A DNA stretch of 36,065 bases from an uncultured Verrucomicrobiota bacterium. GTDB lineage: Bacteria; Verrucomicrobiota; Verrucomicrobiae; Opitutales; Opitutaceae. The translations under genes and the position numbers were made by a program. Location of the stretch: assembly GCA_946482165.1 (NCBI GenBank), contig CAMLQS010000010.1, forward strand, positions 1-36,065, written 5' to 3'. The notes beneath the pieces were generated by a model, which searched no databases, was not told the origin of the DNA, and worked only from the letters and a program-made list of their open reading frames with translations. Shown here in pieces: positions 16,785 to 24,767 of the stretch (positions within the stretch are counted from its first letter, which is position 1; each line of letters begins with the position of its first letter).

Positions 16785-17401
16785 ACACGCTGTCTTCGCT
16801 TCTTTTCGTCGTCTTGCTGCCGCTCTCGCTGTCGGTCGGCGGCGCGTATGTCTGGTTTTCGAAACAGGCCGAACTTTTCGTGCGGACCGCGGCCGAGCAG
16901 CGCGTCCTCCGGAAGGAGGCCGGCCGCCCGGAAAAGCCCTGGGATTTTTGGACTCCCGAGATGGAGAACGTCGCGAAGGAACTCGTCGAGCGGCGAAACG
17001 CCTTCGCCCGTCGCGAAGCCGAGCTCGTCTCCCTCGAGACCCGGATCGCCGCCGAGCGGAAGTCCCTCGACGAGGCCCGCGTCGCCGTCGAGAAGCTGCG
17101 CGCAGAGATCGATGCGCGCCTCGTTCAGGTCCACGCGCAGGAGCAGAAGAATCTCAAGTCGCTTGTCGCCACCTACAGCAAGCTCAGCCCGCCGGCCGCC
17201 GTCGCGATTTTCAAGCAGATGGACGACACCTCCGTCGCGAAGCTGCTCGCGTTGATGAAGCCCGAGATCGCCACGGCGGTTTTCGAGGAATACAGCCGCG
17301 ACCCCGGGCCGGAGAACGCCAATGTCCGCCGCGTGGTGGAGCTCACCCAGCGCATGCGCTTGCTGATGCCTCTCCCCGAGCAGGCCTCGGCCGCGCGCTG
17401 A
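16781..17401 (+). CDS. MotE-like flagellar chaperone (MgtE-N-like domain)
   Basis: A 206-aa membrane-anchored protein. One N-terminal membrane segment (about 5-27) is followed by a long coiled coil (about 60-135, EAELVSLETRIAAERKSLDE onwards) and a C-terminal helical domain, LVATYSKLSPPAAVAIFKQM DDTSVAKLLALMKPEIATAV. This resembles the MgtE intracellular N-domain used by MotE, a periplasmic MotC/stator chaperone, and the YlxF/FliJ-neighbour proteins. The orientation predicted is short cytoplasmic tail and periplasmic coil. It sits between fliJ and fliK with a 4-nt overlap with fliJ, the position of ylxF in Bacillus. Exact role in this organism is inferred. Confidence 0.75.
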   Translation: MNTLSSLLFVVLLPLSLSVGGAYVWFSKQAELFVRTAAEQRVLRKEAGRPEKPWDFWTPEMENVAKELVERRNAFARREAELVSLETRIAAERKSLDEARVAVEKLRAEIDARLVQVHAQEQKNLKSLVATYSKLSPPAAVAIFKQMDDTSVAKLLALMKPEIATAVFEEYSRDPGPENANVRRVVELTQRMRLLMPLPEQASAAR

Positions 17402-17475
17402 GCGGCGGACTTCGCGATTTCAGTTTTCGCGCCACGGACGGCGCGGCTTCGACACCGCCATGACGGCCCGATCCG

Positions 17476-18906
17476 ATGCCTATTCTTACCGCATTTCCGG
17501 CTCCGACCGCCTCCGCCCTTTCGCCTTCCGAATCCCATGAGGAGGCTCGCTCGCCGGCGCTATCCGTGCGGCGCGGCGGCGCGAACGCGCACCAGGCGGA
17601 GTTCGCCGATCTGCTGCTTGCGCAGCCTATCGCGAATTCGCCCATGCTGGCGGCGTCGCCCGAGAGCGCGCTTGTCGTCCCGCCTGCGCCAACCAACCCG
17701 CGCGAACCCGCCTTCCTCTTCGGTGACGACGTCGACCCCGAGGCAGTGAACGAGGGCGACGCCGCCTTCGCCGACGATAGGCAGGAACTGCCGCCCGCCG
17801 AACTCGTATCCAGTTTTTTTCCGCCACTGCCGCCTCCGCCGCCGGCCGCTCCGCCGCCACCGAAGGATCCGTCGTCGACCGACCTTCCGGCGGCGTGGGA
17901 GGATTCGGAACTTGCCGGCTTCGCGAACATGCCGCCGCCGATCCCGTCCGCCCGCTCCGCGACGGACGCCACCTCGTCTTCGTCGCCGCTCAACGCGCCG
18001 CCGCCAGCAGGGGAGGGCGAAGGAGAAACGGCGGAGGCAACTTTGCCCTTCGACTCAATCGCCCGCCCGGCAGTTTTTTCCCATCCGCGTTCACGATCTT
18101 CGACAGAGGACGGGGTGAATACGGTTCCCCGCGATAAAAACACAAAGGAATCAGCGATGGGGCAGATTGTTATGGGTGCGGATAAATCGCGTGGCATGGA
18201 AAAGGCAGAAGCGCCTCTCATCATGAATCGCGCTTTCGCCGCCGAACCTTCCGCCGCCGCGTCTTCCGGCGCGGTCTCGATGGCGGACGCCAGCGCCGCT
18301 TCGCAGCCGACGTCGGCCTTGGAGCCGATGACGAATATTCCGGCGAGGTCGCCCGGGCACGAGCTGCCCGCCCCGTCGAGTGCCGCTTCCGCGCTTCGTT
18401 TGATCGAGCGCGTCGAACTGGCGGCGGATCAGCTGTCCGCGCTTCGGTCTCGCGAGGAGTTTCGTTTCAACGTCGATGTCGCGGGCCGGCACCGTGTCGA
18501 AGTGAAGGTGGCCGTTCGCGACGGGCGGGTGTTCGCCGCTTTCCGCGCCGATTCGTCCGAGCTGCGCGATGCGCTCGCCCGCGGCTGGGAAACGTTCGTG
18601 CGAAGCCGCGAAGGCGGCGCGCAACGCTGGGCCGAGCCGGTTTTTTCCGCGCATGCTCCGTCCGCCTCCGCCGCTTCTCCGGCCGAACGGGCGCACGGCG
18701 CGTCCGTCGGCGAGTTTGCCTCCGGCCGGGATTCTTCGGCCGACGACCGTCCTTCGTCGCGCCGCGAGTATCCCGCCGCCGCCGAGGACCGGGTCTTGTC
18801 CGACGGTCGCGCCGTCGTTTCCCGTTCCGCCGTTCCTCCCGTCGGCGAGGCGCCGATGGCGGCGTCGCGTCCCGACGGTTCCCGCCTTCTTAGCGTCCTT
18901 GCCTGA
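17476..18906 (+). CDS. fliK: Flagellar hook-length control protein FliK
   Basis: A 476-aa protein. The first about 300 residues are low-complexity Pro/Ala/Ser-rich (for example PPLPPPPPAAPPPPKDPSS), as in the extended molecular-ruler part of FliK. The recognisable C-terminal domain (about 310-400) has LRLIERVELAADQLSALRSR, VEVKVAVRDGRVFAAFRADS and ELRDALARGW, resembling the Flg_hook substrate-switch domain. It would measure hook length and switch export specificity via FlhB. The tail after residue 400 is Ser/Arg/Ala-rich. A segment coding residues about 185-255 uses more A-ending codons than its neighbours. Position before flgD and flgE supports the call. Confidence 0.82.
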   Translation: MPILTAFPAPTASALSPSESHEEARSPALSVRRGGANAHQAEFADLLLAQPIANSPMLAASPESALVVPPAPTNPREPAFLFGDDVDPEAVNEGDAAFADDRQELPPAELVSSFFPPLPPPPPAAPPPPKDPSSTDLPAAWEDSELAGFANMPPPIPSARSATDATSSSSPLNAPPPAGEGEGETAEATLPFDSIARPAVFSHPRSRSSTEDGVNTVPRDKNTKESAMGQIVMGADKSRGMEKAEAPLIMNRAFAAEPSAAASSGAVSMADASAASQPTSALEPMTNIPARSPGHELPAPSSAASALRLIERVELAADQLSALRSREEFRFNVDVAGRHRVEVKVAVRDGRVFAAFRADSSELRDALARGWETFVRSREGGAQRWAEPVFSAHAPSASAASPAERAHGASVGEFASGRDSSADDRPSSRREYPAAAEDRVLSDGRAVVSRSAVPPVGEAPMAASRPDGSRLLSVLA

Positions 18907-18925
18907 TCCCGCCTTCTCCGCGCCC

Positions 18926-19393
18926 ATGAATGTTTCTCCCACCGCCTCCAACACCGCCGCTCCCTCGGTCGATCCTTCCACGGCGGGCCGCCTGCCGAAA
19001 CAAACGCTCGGGCAGGACGACTTTCTCAAGCTCATCACCGTTCAGCTCGCCAACCAGGACCCGATGAAGCCGATGGAGGACACCTCCTTTATCGCGCAGA
19101 TGGCGCAGTTCAGCTCGCTCGAACAATCCTCGCAAATGTCGCGCGACATAGCCGCGTTGCGTTCCGACATGGGGCTCCAGTCCGCGACCGCGCTCCTCGG
19201 GCGCGAAGTCGTGCTCGACTCGGGCGAGGGCGAGATCACGGGCGTCGTGGATTCGGTCGACGCCACCACCGACACCCTTCGCGTCTCCGTCGGCGGCCAG
19301 CTCCATCCGTTTTCGTCCATTCTCCGCGTCGCCTCCGCCCCCGCGACCGCCCCCGCCTCAGATCCAGATACCGTTCAACCCCCGCAATCCTAA
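18926..19393 (+). CDS. flgD: Hook cap/scaffold protein FlgD
   Basis: A 155-aa protein. The conserved FlgD N-terminal region is present: LGQDDFLKLITVQLANQDPM KPMEDTSFIAQMAQFSSLEQ, with the family motif FL.LL..QL.NQDPL.P.....F..QLAQFS..EQ. It is followed by a short beta-rich part, LLGREVVLDSGEGEITGVVD SV, that corresponds to the Tudor-like domain. It caps the growing hook. The protein lacks the Ig-like insertion of longer FlgD proteins (about 220 aa in Salmonella), so it is a compact version. The ATG at 18926 is chosen because the motif follows; upstream frame is the fliK shadow. Confidence 0.95.
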   Translation: MNVSPTASNTAAPSVDPSTAGRLPKQTLGQDDFLKLITVQLANQDPMKPMEDTSFIAQMAQFSSLEQSSQMSRDIAALRSDMGLQSATALLGREVVLDSGEGEITGVVDSVDATTDTLRVSVGGQLHPFSSILRVASAPATAPASDPDTVQPPQS

Positions 19394-19407
19394 GTCCCCT
19401 CGCCACC

Positions 19408-20277
19408 ATGTCCCTCATCGGCACCCTCACTTCCGGCGTCAGCGCCATGCGTTCCTTCACCAAGGGACTCGAGGTTATCGGCAACAACATCGCCAACGTG
19501 AACACGACCGCGTTCAAAGGAGCGACGACCAGCTTCGAGGAGAGTTTCAGCAACACCCTCCGCGGCTCGGCGCTATCATCCGGCGCCGGGTCCAACCTCT
19601 CCGCCATCCAGATTGGCACCGGGGTGCAATTGGCCTCGATCAACGCCCGCTTCACCCAGGGCGCGCTTTCCACCACGGGAGTCGCGACCGATCTCGGCAT
19701 CTCGGGCAACGGCTTTTTCCGCGTCGTCAATTCCGTCGACGGCTCCGAATACGTCACCCGCGCCGGCGACTTCCGTCTCGACGACCAGGGCTACCTCGTC
19801 ACGAGCAACGGCTACCGGGTGCAGGGTCTCGTCGGCGGCTCCGCCGGCTCCCCGCCGTCCGCGATCGGAAGCATCAAGCTCGGCACCCCGCCCGAGGGCA
19901 CGCAGCTCAAGAGCTTCTCCTTCGATCGCCAGGGAAATATCGTCGAGTTCTACTCCGATGGCTCCTCCGCCGTGACCAATCGTCTGCTGCTCCAGGACTT
20001 TCGCGATCCCTCCGCCTTGCAGCGCACGGGGGACAATCTTTTCACCGGCATGGCCAACGCCGGTCCGGTCGGCGGCCTCGCGCTTTCCACCACGGGCAAC
20101 CTGCCCGGAGAAGGCGGCCTGGGCACCGTCGAGGCCGGCACGCTCGAGCTGTCGAATGTCGATCTCACCGAGCAGTTCGCCAACATGATCACCACCCAGC
20201 GCAGCTTCCAGGCGAGCTCGCGCATCGTCACCGTCTCCGACCAGGTGCTCGAGGAAGTCGTCAACCTGAAGCGCTGA
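19408..20277 (+). CDS. flgE: Flagellar hook protein FlgE (short form)
   Basis: A 289-aa hook subunit. N-terminus MSLIGTLTSGVSAMRSFTKG LEVIGNNIANVNTTAFKGAT is the hook family signature, and the C-terminus LSNVDLTEQFANMITTQRSF QAS ends with the D0 coiled coil. Mid-protein LGISGNGFFRVVNSVDGSEY and TRAGDFRLDDQGYLV are shared with FlgE/FlgF/FlgG. Length is well below Salmonella FlgE (about 400 aa) and closer to FlgG, so the exposed domains are reduced. The flgD neighbour and the presence of separate flgF and flgG downstream support FlgE. The leader CGCCACC has no Shine-Dalgarno sequence. Confidence 0.93.
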   Translation: MSLIGTLTSGVSAMRSFTKGLEVIGNNIANVNTTAFKGATTSFEESFSNTLRGSALSSGAGSNLSAIQIGTGVQLASINARFTQGALSTTGVATDLGISGNGFFRVVNSVDGSEYVTRAGDFRLDDQGYLVTSNGYRVQGLVGGSAGSPPSAIGSIKLGTPPEGTQLKSFSFDRQGNIVEFYSDGSSAVTNRLLLQDFRDPSALQRTGDNLFTGMANAGPVGGLALSTTGNLPGEGGLGTVEAGTLELSNVDLTEQFANMITTQRSFQASSRIVTVSDQVLEEVVNLKR

Positions 20278-20290
20278 GCGCACCCGCGCC

Positions 20291-20908
20291 ATGGCCGAGA
20301 AAAAAAACGATTCCGATTCCGCCGCGGGCGCCGCCGTTCCCGCGCCGTCCGCGCCCGCCAAGGGAGGCGTCAAGGCGCTGCTGCCGGCTCTGCTGGCCAT
20401 CGTGCTCGCTCCCGCGGCCACCTTCGCCGTCGCGCATTTCCTCGTCCTGCCTCGCTTCGAGGCCGGGCTCCGCGCCGCCATCGACGGGACGGACGCCGCC
20501 GCCGTCCATGCCCCGGCGTCGACGGCGAAACCGGCCGCCTCCGCACACGGCGCATCCAAGGGTTCCGGCAAGGCGGGCTCCGCGAAAGACGGAGCTCCCG
20601 TCGACGCGGAGAATTCCTACCGCTTCGAAAACGTCGTCGTGAACCTCGCCGGCACCATGGGCACGCGTTACCTGAAGGTAGGCTTCCTCGTCACCGGCGG
20701 TAAGCCCGATGTCGCCGCCCGTTTCGAGGCCGATAGACCCCGGCTCGGCGACGTCACCCTCGCCGTCCTGTCGTCGCTCACCCTCTCCGATCTCGAGGAG
20801 GCGGGCTCGAAAAATCTGATCCGCGAACGACTCGTCGCCGCCTACAACCAGGCCCTCGGAACGCAGGTCGTGGACAGCCTCTATTTCTCCGAGTTCGTCG
20901 TTCAATAA
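20291..20908 (+). CDS. fliL: Flagellar basal-body protein FliL
   Basis: A 205-aa single-pass inner-membrane protein. A short cytoplasmic tail (MAEKKNDSDSAAG) precedes a membrane segment at about 27-48 and an Ala/Lys-rich periplasmic linker (about 75-110). The conserved FliL domain begins with YRFENVVVNLAGTMGTRYLK VGFLV and ends LIRERLVAAYNQALGTQVVD SLYFSEFVVQ, the usual VxxVYFTEFVxQ ending. FliL surrounds MotAB stators and supports them under load. Longer linker than in E. coli FliL. fliM follows after 9 bp. Confidence 0.94.
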   Translation: MAEKKNDSDSAAGAAVPAPSAPAKGGVKALLPALLAIVLAPAATFAVAHFLVLPRFEAGLRAAIDGTDAAAVHAPASTAKPAASAHGASKGSGKAGSAKDGAPVDAENSYRFENVVVNLAGTMGTRYLKVGFLVTGGKPDVAARFEADRPRLGDVTLAVLSSLTLSDLEEAGSKNLIRERLVAAYNQALGTQVVDSLYFSEFVVQ

Positions 20909-20917
20909 GCCGCCGCC

Positions 20918-21943
20918 ATGCCCGACGCCACCGACCAGACCGACGCCGTCCTCGCGGCGGAGCCCCCCGCCGCGGAGCCGCTCGCCCACGCGGCCGAGGA
21001 GCGTCCGGTTCTCCTTCGAGCCAACGGCACTCGCGACGGTTCCGGAGGCTCGCTCCGCGTGGCCGCCCACGATTTTCGAAATCCGGCCTTCCTGACCGAG
21101 ACCGACCTGCGCCGCGTCCGGGCGCTGCACGAGGACTTCGCCCGCTACCTTTCGGCGCGACTCTCGATGTCCCTGCGCATGGAGTGCGGGCTCCGGCTGG
21201 ACTCGCTTCAAACGCACCCTTACGGCCGCTTCATCGAAGAGCTCCCCGAGCTCGCGCCGGTTTGCCTTTTCAAGATCGAGCCCTTCCCCGGCCTGGGGTT
21301 GCTGGCCATCGACACCGGCCTTTCGCTCGCCTTCGTCGACCGCCTGCTCGGCGGTCGCGGACAGGCGGCCGAGGTCGTCCGTCCGCTCACCGAGATCGAG
21401 GTGGCCCTGCTCGAGGACGTCTTGCGCGTGGTCCTCGAGGAATGGTGCGCCCGGTGGCGCGAGAAACACCCGCTCGAGGCGCGCGTGGTCGGGCACGAAA
21501 GCAACGGCCGTTTCCTGCAAACGTCGCCTCGCGACGCGACTGTCCTCGCGTTTGTCCTGGAGGCGACCTTCGGCTTGCGCTCCGGCAGCATCCGCTTCGC
21601 CCTTCCGTTCCCCACGGTCGATCCGCTCGTCAAGACCCTCCAACAGCACCGGCCGGAGGCGGCGCCGTCCTCCTCGCCGGCCCCCCGCGCCGAGTGGCGC
21701 GCCGTCTACGACCAGGTAAGAATCCCCGTCGTCGCCGAATGGCGGCTTGTCGACACCGCCTTGCGCGAGATCGCCGCGCTCCGCGTGGGCGACGTGATCA
21801 AGCTGCCGGTCGACATCCTCGACCGCACCCGCGTCCTTCTCGGCGGAGCCCCGAAATTTATCGGCACCGTCGGCCTCGAGGGCGACACCGTCGCCGTTCA
21901 GCTCGGCCGAAAACACGAAGCCGCCGACGACGAAAAACGCTGA
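20918..21943 (+). CDS. fliM: Flagellar motor switch protein FliM, CheY-binding peptide diverged
   Basis: A 341-aa C-ring protein. The middle domain is recognisable: VRALHEDFARYLSARLSMSL RMECGLRLDSLQTHPYGRFI EELPELAPVCLFKIEPFPGL GLLAID, then LSLAFVDRLLGGRGQAAEVV RPLTEIE (family F.ID.LLGG.G......R..T.IE). The C-terminus has the SpoA/FliN-like fold: IPVVAEWRLVDTALREIAAL RVGDVIKL. The canonical LSQxEIDALL CheY-binding peptide is missing at the N-terminus; residues 5-11 DQTDAVL could be a diverged remnant. An Ala/Pro/Glu-rich linker follows. No chemotaxis gene lies in the window. It precedes fliN by 13 bp. Confidence 0.95.
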   Translation: MPDATDQTDAVLAAEPPAAEPLAHAAEERPVLLRANGTRDGSGGSLRVAAHDFRNPAFLTETDLRRVRALHEDFARYLSARLSMSLRMECGLRLDSLQTHPYGRFIEELPELAPVCLFKIEPFPGLGLLAIDTGLSLAFVDRLLGGRGQAAEVVRPLTEIEVALLEDVLRVVLEEWCARWREKHPLEARVVGHESNGRFLQTSPRDATVLAFVLEATFGLRSGSIRFALPFPTVDPLVKTLQQHRPEAAPSSSPAPRAEWRAVYDQVRIPVVAEWRLVDTALREIAALRVGDVIKLPVDILDRTRVLLGGAPKFIGTVGLEGDTVAVQLGRKHEAADDEKR

Positions 21944-21956
21944 CTCCTTTCTCCCC

Positions 21957-22205
21957 ATGGACAACGCCACCCTTGATCTCGTTCTGGACGTCAAAGTGAA
22001 GGTCACCGTGCAGCTCGGCTCCTGCATGCTGCCGATGCGCGAGGTCCTCGCCCTCGCCCCCGGCGCGGTGATCCAGCTCCAGCACCGCGCCTCCGATCCG
22101 GTCGGCATCTACGTCAACGACAAGCTCGTCGCCCACGGCGAGGTCGTCGTGGTCGACGATCACTTCGGCATCAAGATCACCGAGCTCGTTTCCAAGGCCG
22201 CATGA
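21957..22205 (+). CDS. fliN: Flagellar motor switch protein FliN
   Basis: An 82-aa minimal FliN, consisting almost only of the SpoA domain: LDLVLDVKVKVTVQLGSCML PMREVLALAPGAVIQLQHRA, then VNDKLVAHGEVVVVDDHFGI KITEL. These are the family L..V.V....LG...M.....L.L..GSV..L....P..I..N..LIA.GE.V.....GVRI motifs. FliN tetramers form the base of the C-ring with FliM. It lacks the acidic N-terminal extension of longer versions. The stop codon overlaps the fliO ATG (22202-22205). Confidence 0.97.
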   Translation: MDNATLDLVLDVKVKVTVQLGSCMLPMREVLALAPGAVIQLQHRASDPVGIYVNDKLVAHGEVVVVDDHFGIKITELVSKAA

Positions 22206-22672
22206 GCCTTCCCCGCCCAACCCTTTCCAGCGCGACCCGCTGGCTGCTCGTGGTAGTCGGCTGCGCCGTTTTGGAGACGGCGCAGCCGATGAACGCCGCC
22301 GAACCCTCCTCTCCGCCGCCCGCGCCCCGCCTCGAGGCGGACCGCGTCCTCCATCCCGCCGACTCCCGCGGCGCCCGCGAAGACACGGGAGGGCCCGCAT
22401 CCTCCGGCGTCGGCTCCGTCTGGGTCTTTGTTGTTCTCGTCGGCCTCGGTTCCGGCGCCTTCTGGCTCTGGCGCCGCCGCAATCCCGTCGGCGCCGTGCG
22501 CCGCGGGGCCCGTATCGTCATCGAGGATACGCGCGCGCTCGGAAACCGCCAGTTCCTCGTCGTGGCCGGCGTGGACGGCAGGCGTTTTCTTCTTGGCGTC
22601 GCCCCCGGAAACATCCGCCTCCTTTCGCCGCTCGAAGCCGGCGGCGAGGCCGACGACCATGACGACGCCTGA
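22202..22672 (+). CDS. fliO: Flagellar export protein FliO
   Basis: A 156-aa membrane protein. A hydrophobic N-terminal segment (about 12-24, WLLVVVGCAV) is followed by a Pro-rich periplasmic stretch, a second membrane segment (about 71-92, WVFVVLVGLGSGAFWLWRR) and the FliO core RIVIEDTRALGNRQFLVVAG VDGRRFLLGVAPGNIRLL (family L..RQ.L.VV.V....LLG...........). FliO assists assembly of the FliP core. The start overlaps fliN and the end overlaps fliP by 14 nt. A perfect 11-bp hairpin (22259-22287) lies within the N-terminal coding part. Weak conservation is normal for FliO. Confidence 0.88.
   Translation: MSLPRPTLSSATRWLLVVVGCAVLETAQPMNAAEPSSPPPAPRLEADRVLHPADSRGAREDTGGPASSGVGSVWVFVVLVGLGSGAFWLWRRRNPVGAVRRGARIVIEDTRALGNRQFLVVAGVDGRRFLLGVAPGNIRLLSPLEAGGEADDHDDA
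22259..22287. repeat. Perfect 11-bp hairpin inside the fliO signal/anchor coding region
   Basis: GGCTGCGCCGT (22259-22269) and ACGGCGCAGCC (22277-22287) are exact complements around the 7-nt loop TTTGGAG. It encodes part of the region following the first hydrophobic segment of FliO. Its symmetry is stronger than codon bias explains and it resembles REP-like elements. Confidence 0.6.
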
Positions 22673-23519
22673 GCTCGTTCGTCACCTCGGGCTGTTCCTG
22701 CTCTGGCTCTTCGCGCCTGTCGTTCTCCTCGCGCAAACCGAGGCGCCGGCCGAAACGCTCCCTCCGCCGCCCGCGCTCGCCTCGGGCGAAGATCCCGCCG
22801 CTCCGCCTCCCGGGGCCGCGGACGCGGCTCCCGCGGCGCCCGCCAAGCCCTGGCGCCTGAACATCGATCTCGACGGAGGCGGCCAGTCCGGATCGGCCGG
22901 CGTGGGCCTGCAGATCGTCGTGGTGATGACGCTCCTCAGCGTCGCGCCCTCCCTGCTGCTGCTCATGACGTCGTTCACGCGCATCGTGATCGTGCTCGGC
23001 TTCGTGCGCACCGCGATCGGCGTTCCCAGCGCCCCCTCGAACCAGATCGTGATCGGGCTCTCGCTGTTTCTCACCCTCTTCATCATGGGCCCGGTCCTGA
23101 CCCGATCCTACGACGCCGGCCTGCGGCCCTATTTCGACGGCAAGGCGGGCACCACCGAGGCGCTGGAGGCGGCTTCGCAACCGCTTCGTGAATACATGCT
23201 CCAGCAGACGCGCACCCGCGACCTCGAGTTTTTCCTTCAGCTCGGCCGTTTTCCGCCCACGCGCGTCGCCGATTTGCCGCTGCGCGTCATCGTGCCCGCC
23301 TACGTCATCAGCGAGCTCCAGACCGCCTTCCAGATGGGATTTCTCATCTTTCTGCCCTTCCTCGTCATCGACCTCCTCGTCTCCTCGATCCTCATGTCGC
23401 TCGGCATGATGATGATGCCGCCCGCGATCATTTCCCTGCCGCTCAAGCTCCTGCTTTTCGTGCTCGTCGACGGCTGGCACCTCGTCGTCCGCAGCCTGGT
23501 CGAAAGCTTCAACCTCTAG
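22659..23519 (+). CDS. fliP: Flagellar export gate protein FliP
   Basis: A 286-aa inner-membrane export-gate subunit. A cleavable signal peptide (about 1-25, LFLLWLFAPVVLLAQ) is normal for FliP. A Pro/Ala-rich linker leads to the core, with LQIVVVMTLLSVAPSLLLLM TSFTRIVIVLGFVRTAIGVP, NQIVIGLSLFLTLFIMGPVL, LRVIVPAYVISELQTAFQMG FLIFLPFLVIDLLVSSILMS LGMMMMPP and the C-terminal LLFVLVDGWHLVVRSLVESF. All match FliP/SctR. The ATG at 22659 overlaps fliO by 14 nt. A 49-bp gap with a T6 run near 23534 leads to fliQ. Confidence 0.98.
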   Translation: MTTPELVRHLGLFLLWLFAPVVLLAQTEAPAETLPPPPALASGEDPAAPPPGAADAAPAAPAKPWRLNIDLDGGGQSGSAGVGLQIVVVMTLLSVAPSLLLLMTSFTRIVIVLGFVRTAIGVPSAPSNQIVIGLSLFLTLFIMGPVLTRSYDAGLRPYFDGKAGTTEALEAASQPLREYMLQQTRTRDLEFFLQLGRFPPTRVADLPLRVIVPAYVISELQTAFQMGFLIFLPFLVIDLLVSSILMSLGMMMMPPAIISLPLKLLLFVLVDGWHLVVRSLVESFNL

Positions 23520-23568
23520 ATTCCGCCGCCGCTTTTTTCCCGGATCCCAACCCCTGATCCTCGCTCCC

Positions 23569-23838
23569 ATGAACGCCGAGGCCGCCATCGATATTTTCAA
23601 GACCTTCGTCACCTTCGCCCTCTACCTGATGGCGCCCTTTCTCGGGGTGATCCTGCTGGTCGGACTCGTCACGAGCCTGCTCCAGTCGATCACGAGCATC
23701 CAGGAGCAGACGCTGACCTTCGTGCCCAAGGTGGTCGCCTGCGCCGGCGCGCTGCTTCTGCTCGCCCCCTGGCTGCTGCGCATGCTCGGCGAGTTCACGG
23801 TCCAGACCTTCGCCCGCATGGCGACGATGGGGCCTTAG
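23569..23838 (+). CDS. fliQ: Flagellar export gate protein FliQ
   Basis: An 89-aa protein with two membrane helices (about 12-35 and 50-72). Family motifs are ALYLMAPFLGVILLVGLVTS LLQSITSIQEQTLTFVPKVV, where the Q.T.IQE.TL.FVPK box is diagnostic of FliQ/SctS. Four FliQ subunits surround the FliP-FliR core of the export gate. Length is typical. The start context CTCGCTCCC has no Shine-Dalgarno sequence. fliR follows after 32 bp. Confidence 0.98.
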   Translation: MNAEAAIDIFKTFVTFALYLMAPFLGVILLVGLVTSLLQSITSIQEQTLTFVPKVVACAGALLLLAPWLLRMLGEFTVQTFARMATMGP

Positions 23839-23870
23839 CGCCGCGCAACTCGTTCCGACGGCCTGCCGAA

Positions 23871-24632
23871 ATGAACTCCTGGGAACCCGTCCTGCTTGCG
23901 GCGATGGGTTCTTTGCGCGCGGTGGGGATTGTCGCGGCGCTTCCCGCGCTGGGCGGGCGCGCGTTGCCGGCGACGGTGCGCGTGGCTCTCGCGGTCTCGA
24001 TGGGGGCGCTTCTCGCCGGCGTCGCGCCCGGCGCCTCGGTTCCTCCGCCCGCCACGCTCGGGGATCTCGCGCTCGCCGCCATGCAGGAGCTCCTGCTCGG
24101 ACTCGCCATGGGCTTGGTGGTGCGCGCCCTGCTTTCGGCCGCCGAACTGGCCGGCCGACTCATCGCGGGCGAGGTCGGCATCGTCGCCGCTCCCGGGTTC
24201 GACGCGCCGGTGCCCTCGCAGGAACCGCTGCCGACCTTCATCGGCATGTTCGCGGGACTCCTGTTTTTCCTGCTGCACGCCCACGAGGGCGTGCTCGCCG
24301 CCTACGCGCGCAGCTTCGACATCGCGCCGGCCGGGACGGGACGGCTTTCCGGCGCCGCGGCCCAGACGCTGGTCGGCGCGGTGGTGGCCCTCCTTGGGCT
24401 GGCGCTGAGAATGGCGGCGCCGTTCATCGCCTTGAACTTCGTCATCACCGCCGGCTTCTCGATCCTCGGGCGGGCCGTGCCGAAGATGAACGTCTTCATC
24501 GTCAGCATCGCGCTGCGTTCGTTGATGGGCTTCAGCCTGCTCGCCGGCGCGGGCGCCTTGATCGCGCGCTATTTGTCGATGGAGTTCGACCGGCTCCCCT
24601 GGCGCCTCCTCGAGCTCGTGGGCGGACGCTGA
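23871..24632 (+). CDS. fliR: Flagellar export gate protein FliR
   Basis: A 253-aa polytopic protein with about six membrane segments. Motifs include VGIVAALPALGGRALPATVR VALAVSMGALLAG, LAAMQELLLGLAMGLVVRAL LSAAELAGRLIAGEVGI (family E...G..LG...........AG..I....G) and APFIALNFVITAGFSILGRA VPKMNVFIVSIALRSLMGF, the latter with the GL..R..P.M.VF....P.K...G pattern. It completes the FliP5Q4R1 gate. The gene ends the first run of flagellar genes; a candidate terminator and a promoter module follow before flhB. Confidence 0.97.
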   Translation: MNSWEPVLLAAMGSLRAVGIVAALPALGGRALPATVRVALAVSMGALLAGVAPGASVPPPATLGDLALAAMQELLLGLAMGLVVRALLSAAELAGRLIAGEVGIVAAPGFDAPVPSQEPLPTFIGMFAGLLFFLLHAHEGVLAAYARSFDIAPAGTGRLSGAAAQTLVGAVVALLGLALRMAAPFIALNFVITAGFSILGRAVPKMNVFIVSIALRSLMGFSLLAGAGALIARYLSMEFDRLPWRLLELVGGR

Positions 24633-24691
24633 CAAGGCCCGGGATGCATGTGGGCGGCCTTGGCCGATGCTCACGCGCTTCGGTTCAGGAA

Positions 24692-24719
24692 GGCCCGGAA
24701 TTGCCGGGAGGCATTTTTT
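24692..24719 (+). terminator. Candidate rho-independent terminator after fliR
   Basis: A short GC stem CCCGG (24694-24698) / CCGGG (24704-24708) with loop AATTG is followed by a T6 run at 24714-24719. The stem is only 5 bp, so strength is doubtful. Its place between fliR and the promoter module for flhB supports a transcript boundary. Confidence 0.4.
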
Positions 24720-24767
24720 GCCGCGCCCGTCCCCGGCTTTTTGGTTTTGCCGCGGCTCCCGGCTATT

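Noticed and set aside
17460..17475. Alternative ATG for fliK at 17460
   Set aside because: It is in another reading frame and leads to no FliK-like sequence.
20261..22108. 615-codon minus-strand frame opposite fliL, fliM and fliN
   Set aside because: No motif; exact opposite of conserved flagellar genes.
23520..23568. T6 run after fliP as a terminator
   Set aside because: No stem precedes the T run, and fliQ follows at once in the conserved order.
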